Shown: one piece after another, positions 7,169-7,500 of the stretch
Layout of the letters: the number at the start of each line of letters is the position of its first letter
Numbering within the stretch: the first letter of the stretch is position 1
From: Desulfovibrio sp.
Lineage (GTDB): Bacteria; Desulfobacterota; Desulfovibrionia; Desulfovibrionales; Desulfovibrionaceae
Length of the DNA stretch: 7,500 nucleotides
Direction: 5' to 3'
Assembly: GCA_020217165.1 (NCBI GenBank)
Contig: JAIWOE010000157.1
Span: forward strand, 1 to 7,500
The notes under the pieces: generated by a model
The model's database searches: none
Seen by the model: the letters and a program-made list of their open reading frames with translations, nothing else
What the model was told of the DNA's origin: nothing
Position numbers and translations under genes: made by a program

Positions 7169-7500
7169 ATGGCCCGATTCCGACGTCATTCCCCTCCCCT
7201 GCTCACGGCTTTGCTGGTCATGTGTGTGTGGTGTTGTATCGCCGCACCGTTGGCGTTTGCCGAAGTAGGGCCGGCCCAGCGTGAGGCCTTTGCTGCGGCC
7301 TTCCGGGAGGCTGTGCGTACCGGCAACGCTGCAACGCTGGAGCCCCTGCTCATGCACGCCGGCATGAGCATTGCCGATGTCGCCTGGAATCAGCAGGCCT
7401 TGGGGCCCATGCTGGCTGCCCTGGGACGGGACCCGCGAGCCCTGCGCTTTATCTGGGGCCCCCCTGCCGCGAGCCTGGGGACCTTGCAACCGGGCGCCCG
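7169..7500 (+). CDS. Exported protein of unknown function (3' end beyond window)
   Basis: The frame is open from an ATG at 7169 to the window end, showing 110 residues. A Sec signal peptide is clear: basic n-region MARFRRH, hydrophobic core LLTALLVMCVWCCIAA, and c-region PLAFA, with probable cleavage after Ala31 (AFA|EVG). The two Cys at 22-23 are not in a convincing lipobox, so a soluble periplasmic or secreted protein is favoured over a lipoprotein. The mature part begins EVGPAQREAFAAAFREAVRTGNAATLEPLL; it is helical and alanine-rich, and I do not recognise a family. CGGAG with 8-nt spacing precedes the start, which supports it well. It diverges from the kinase gene, sharing a regulatory gap of about 210 bp with it; a functional link to the kinase is possible but unproven. 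Confidence 0.8.
   Translation, partial: MARFRRHSPPLLTALLVMCVWCCIAAPLAFAEVGPAQREAFAAAFREAVRTGNAATLEPLLMHAGMSIADVAWNQQALGPMLAALGRDPRALRFIWGPPAASLGTLQPGA

Overview
The window looks like a chromosomal segment of a GC-rich deltaproteobacterium, most likely a Desulfovibrio-type sulfate reducer. This rests on the eno-folD adjacency (which I recall from Desulfovibrio), the style of the enolase and FolD proteins, and a Ser/Thr kinase of the 'VAIKEYFP ... YAPPEQY' type. The genus is an inference. I see no mobile elements, CRISPR arrays, tRNA or rRNA.

Layout: six genes lie on the minus strand and one starts on the plus strand at the right edge. In transcription order (right to left) the minus genes are: a large Ser/Thr protein kinase fused to a receiver-like domain and TPRs (6959-4770); a TPR-only protein (4695-3859); a SatP/YaaH-family acetate/succinate transporter (3722-3168); type III pantothenate kinase coaX (3010-2213); enolase eno (2135-810); and folD, whose C-terminal end is cut off by the window edge (717-1). 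Diverging from the kinase, a plus-strand gene (7169 to beyond 7500) encodes an exported protein of unknown function.

The left half is central metabolism: acetate/succinate transport, the first step of CoA synthesis, glycolysis and one-carbon folate chemistry. Gaps there are 77-157 bp. Strong GC-rich dyads without an immediate U-tract sit downstream of eno and of satP. The right half is signalling: a cytoplasmic kinase with a degenerate receiver domain, followed by a TPR protein with its own plausible sigma70-type promoter and an upstream dyad.

The most interesting non-coding region is the kinase/exported-protein divergent gap. It holds an 18-bp imperfect palindrome (CAGCATTC-GG-GAATACTG) plus two further GAATRCTG-like half-sites, and a good promoter candidate for the plus-strand gene. 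The commonly available upstream starts of the kinase would place these sites inside coding sequence, so a downstream start (6959 or 6935) is preferred. No complete, obviously new system is visible. The best candidates for novelty are the kinase-pseudoreceiver-TPR protein with its TPR partner, and the operator-like sites.
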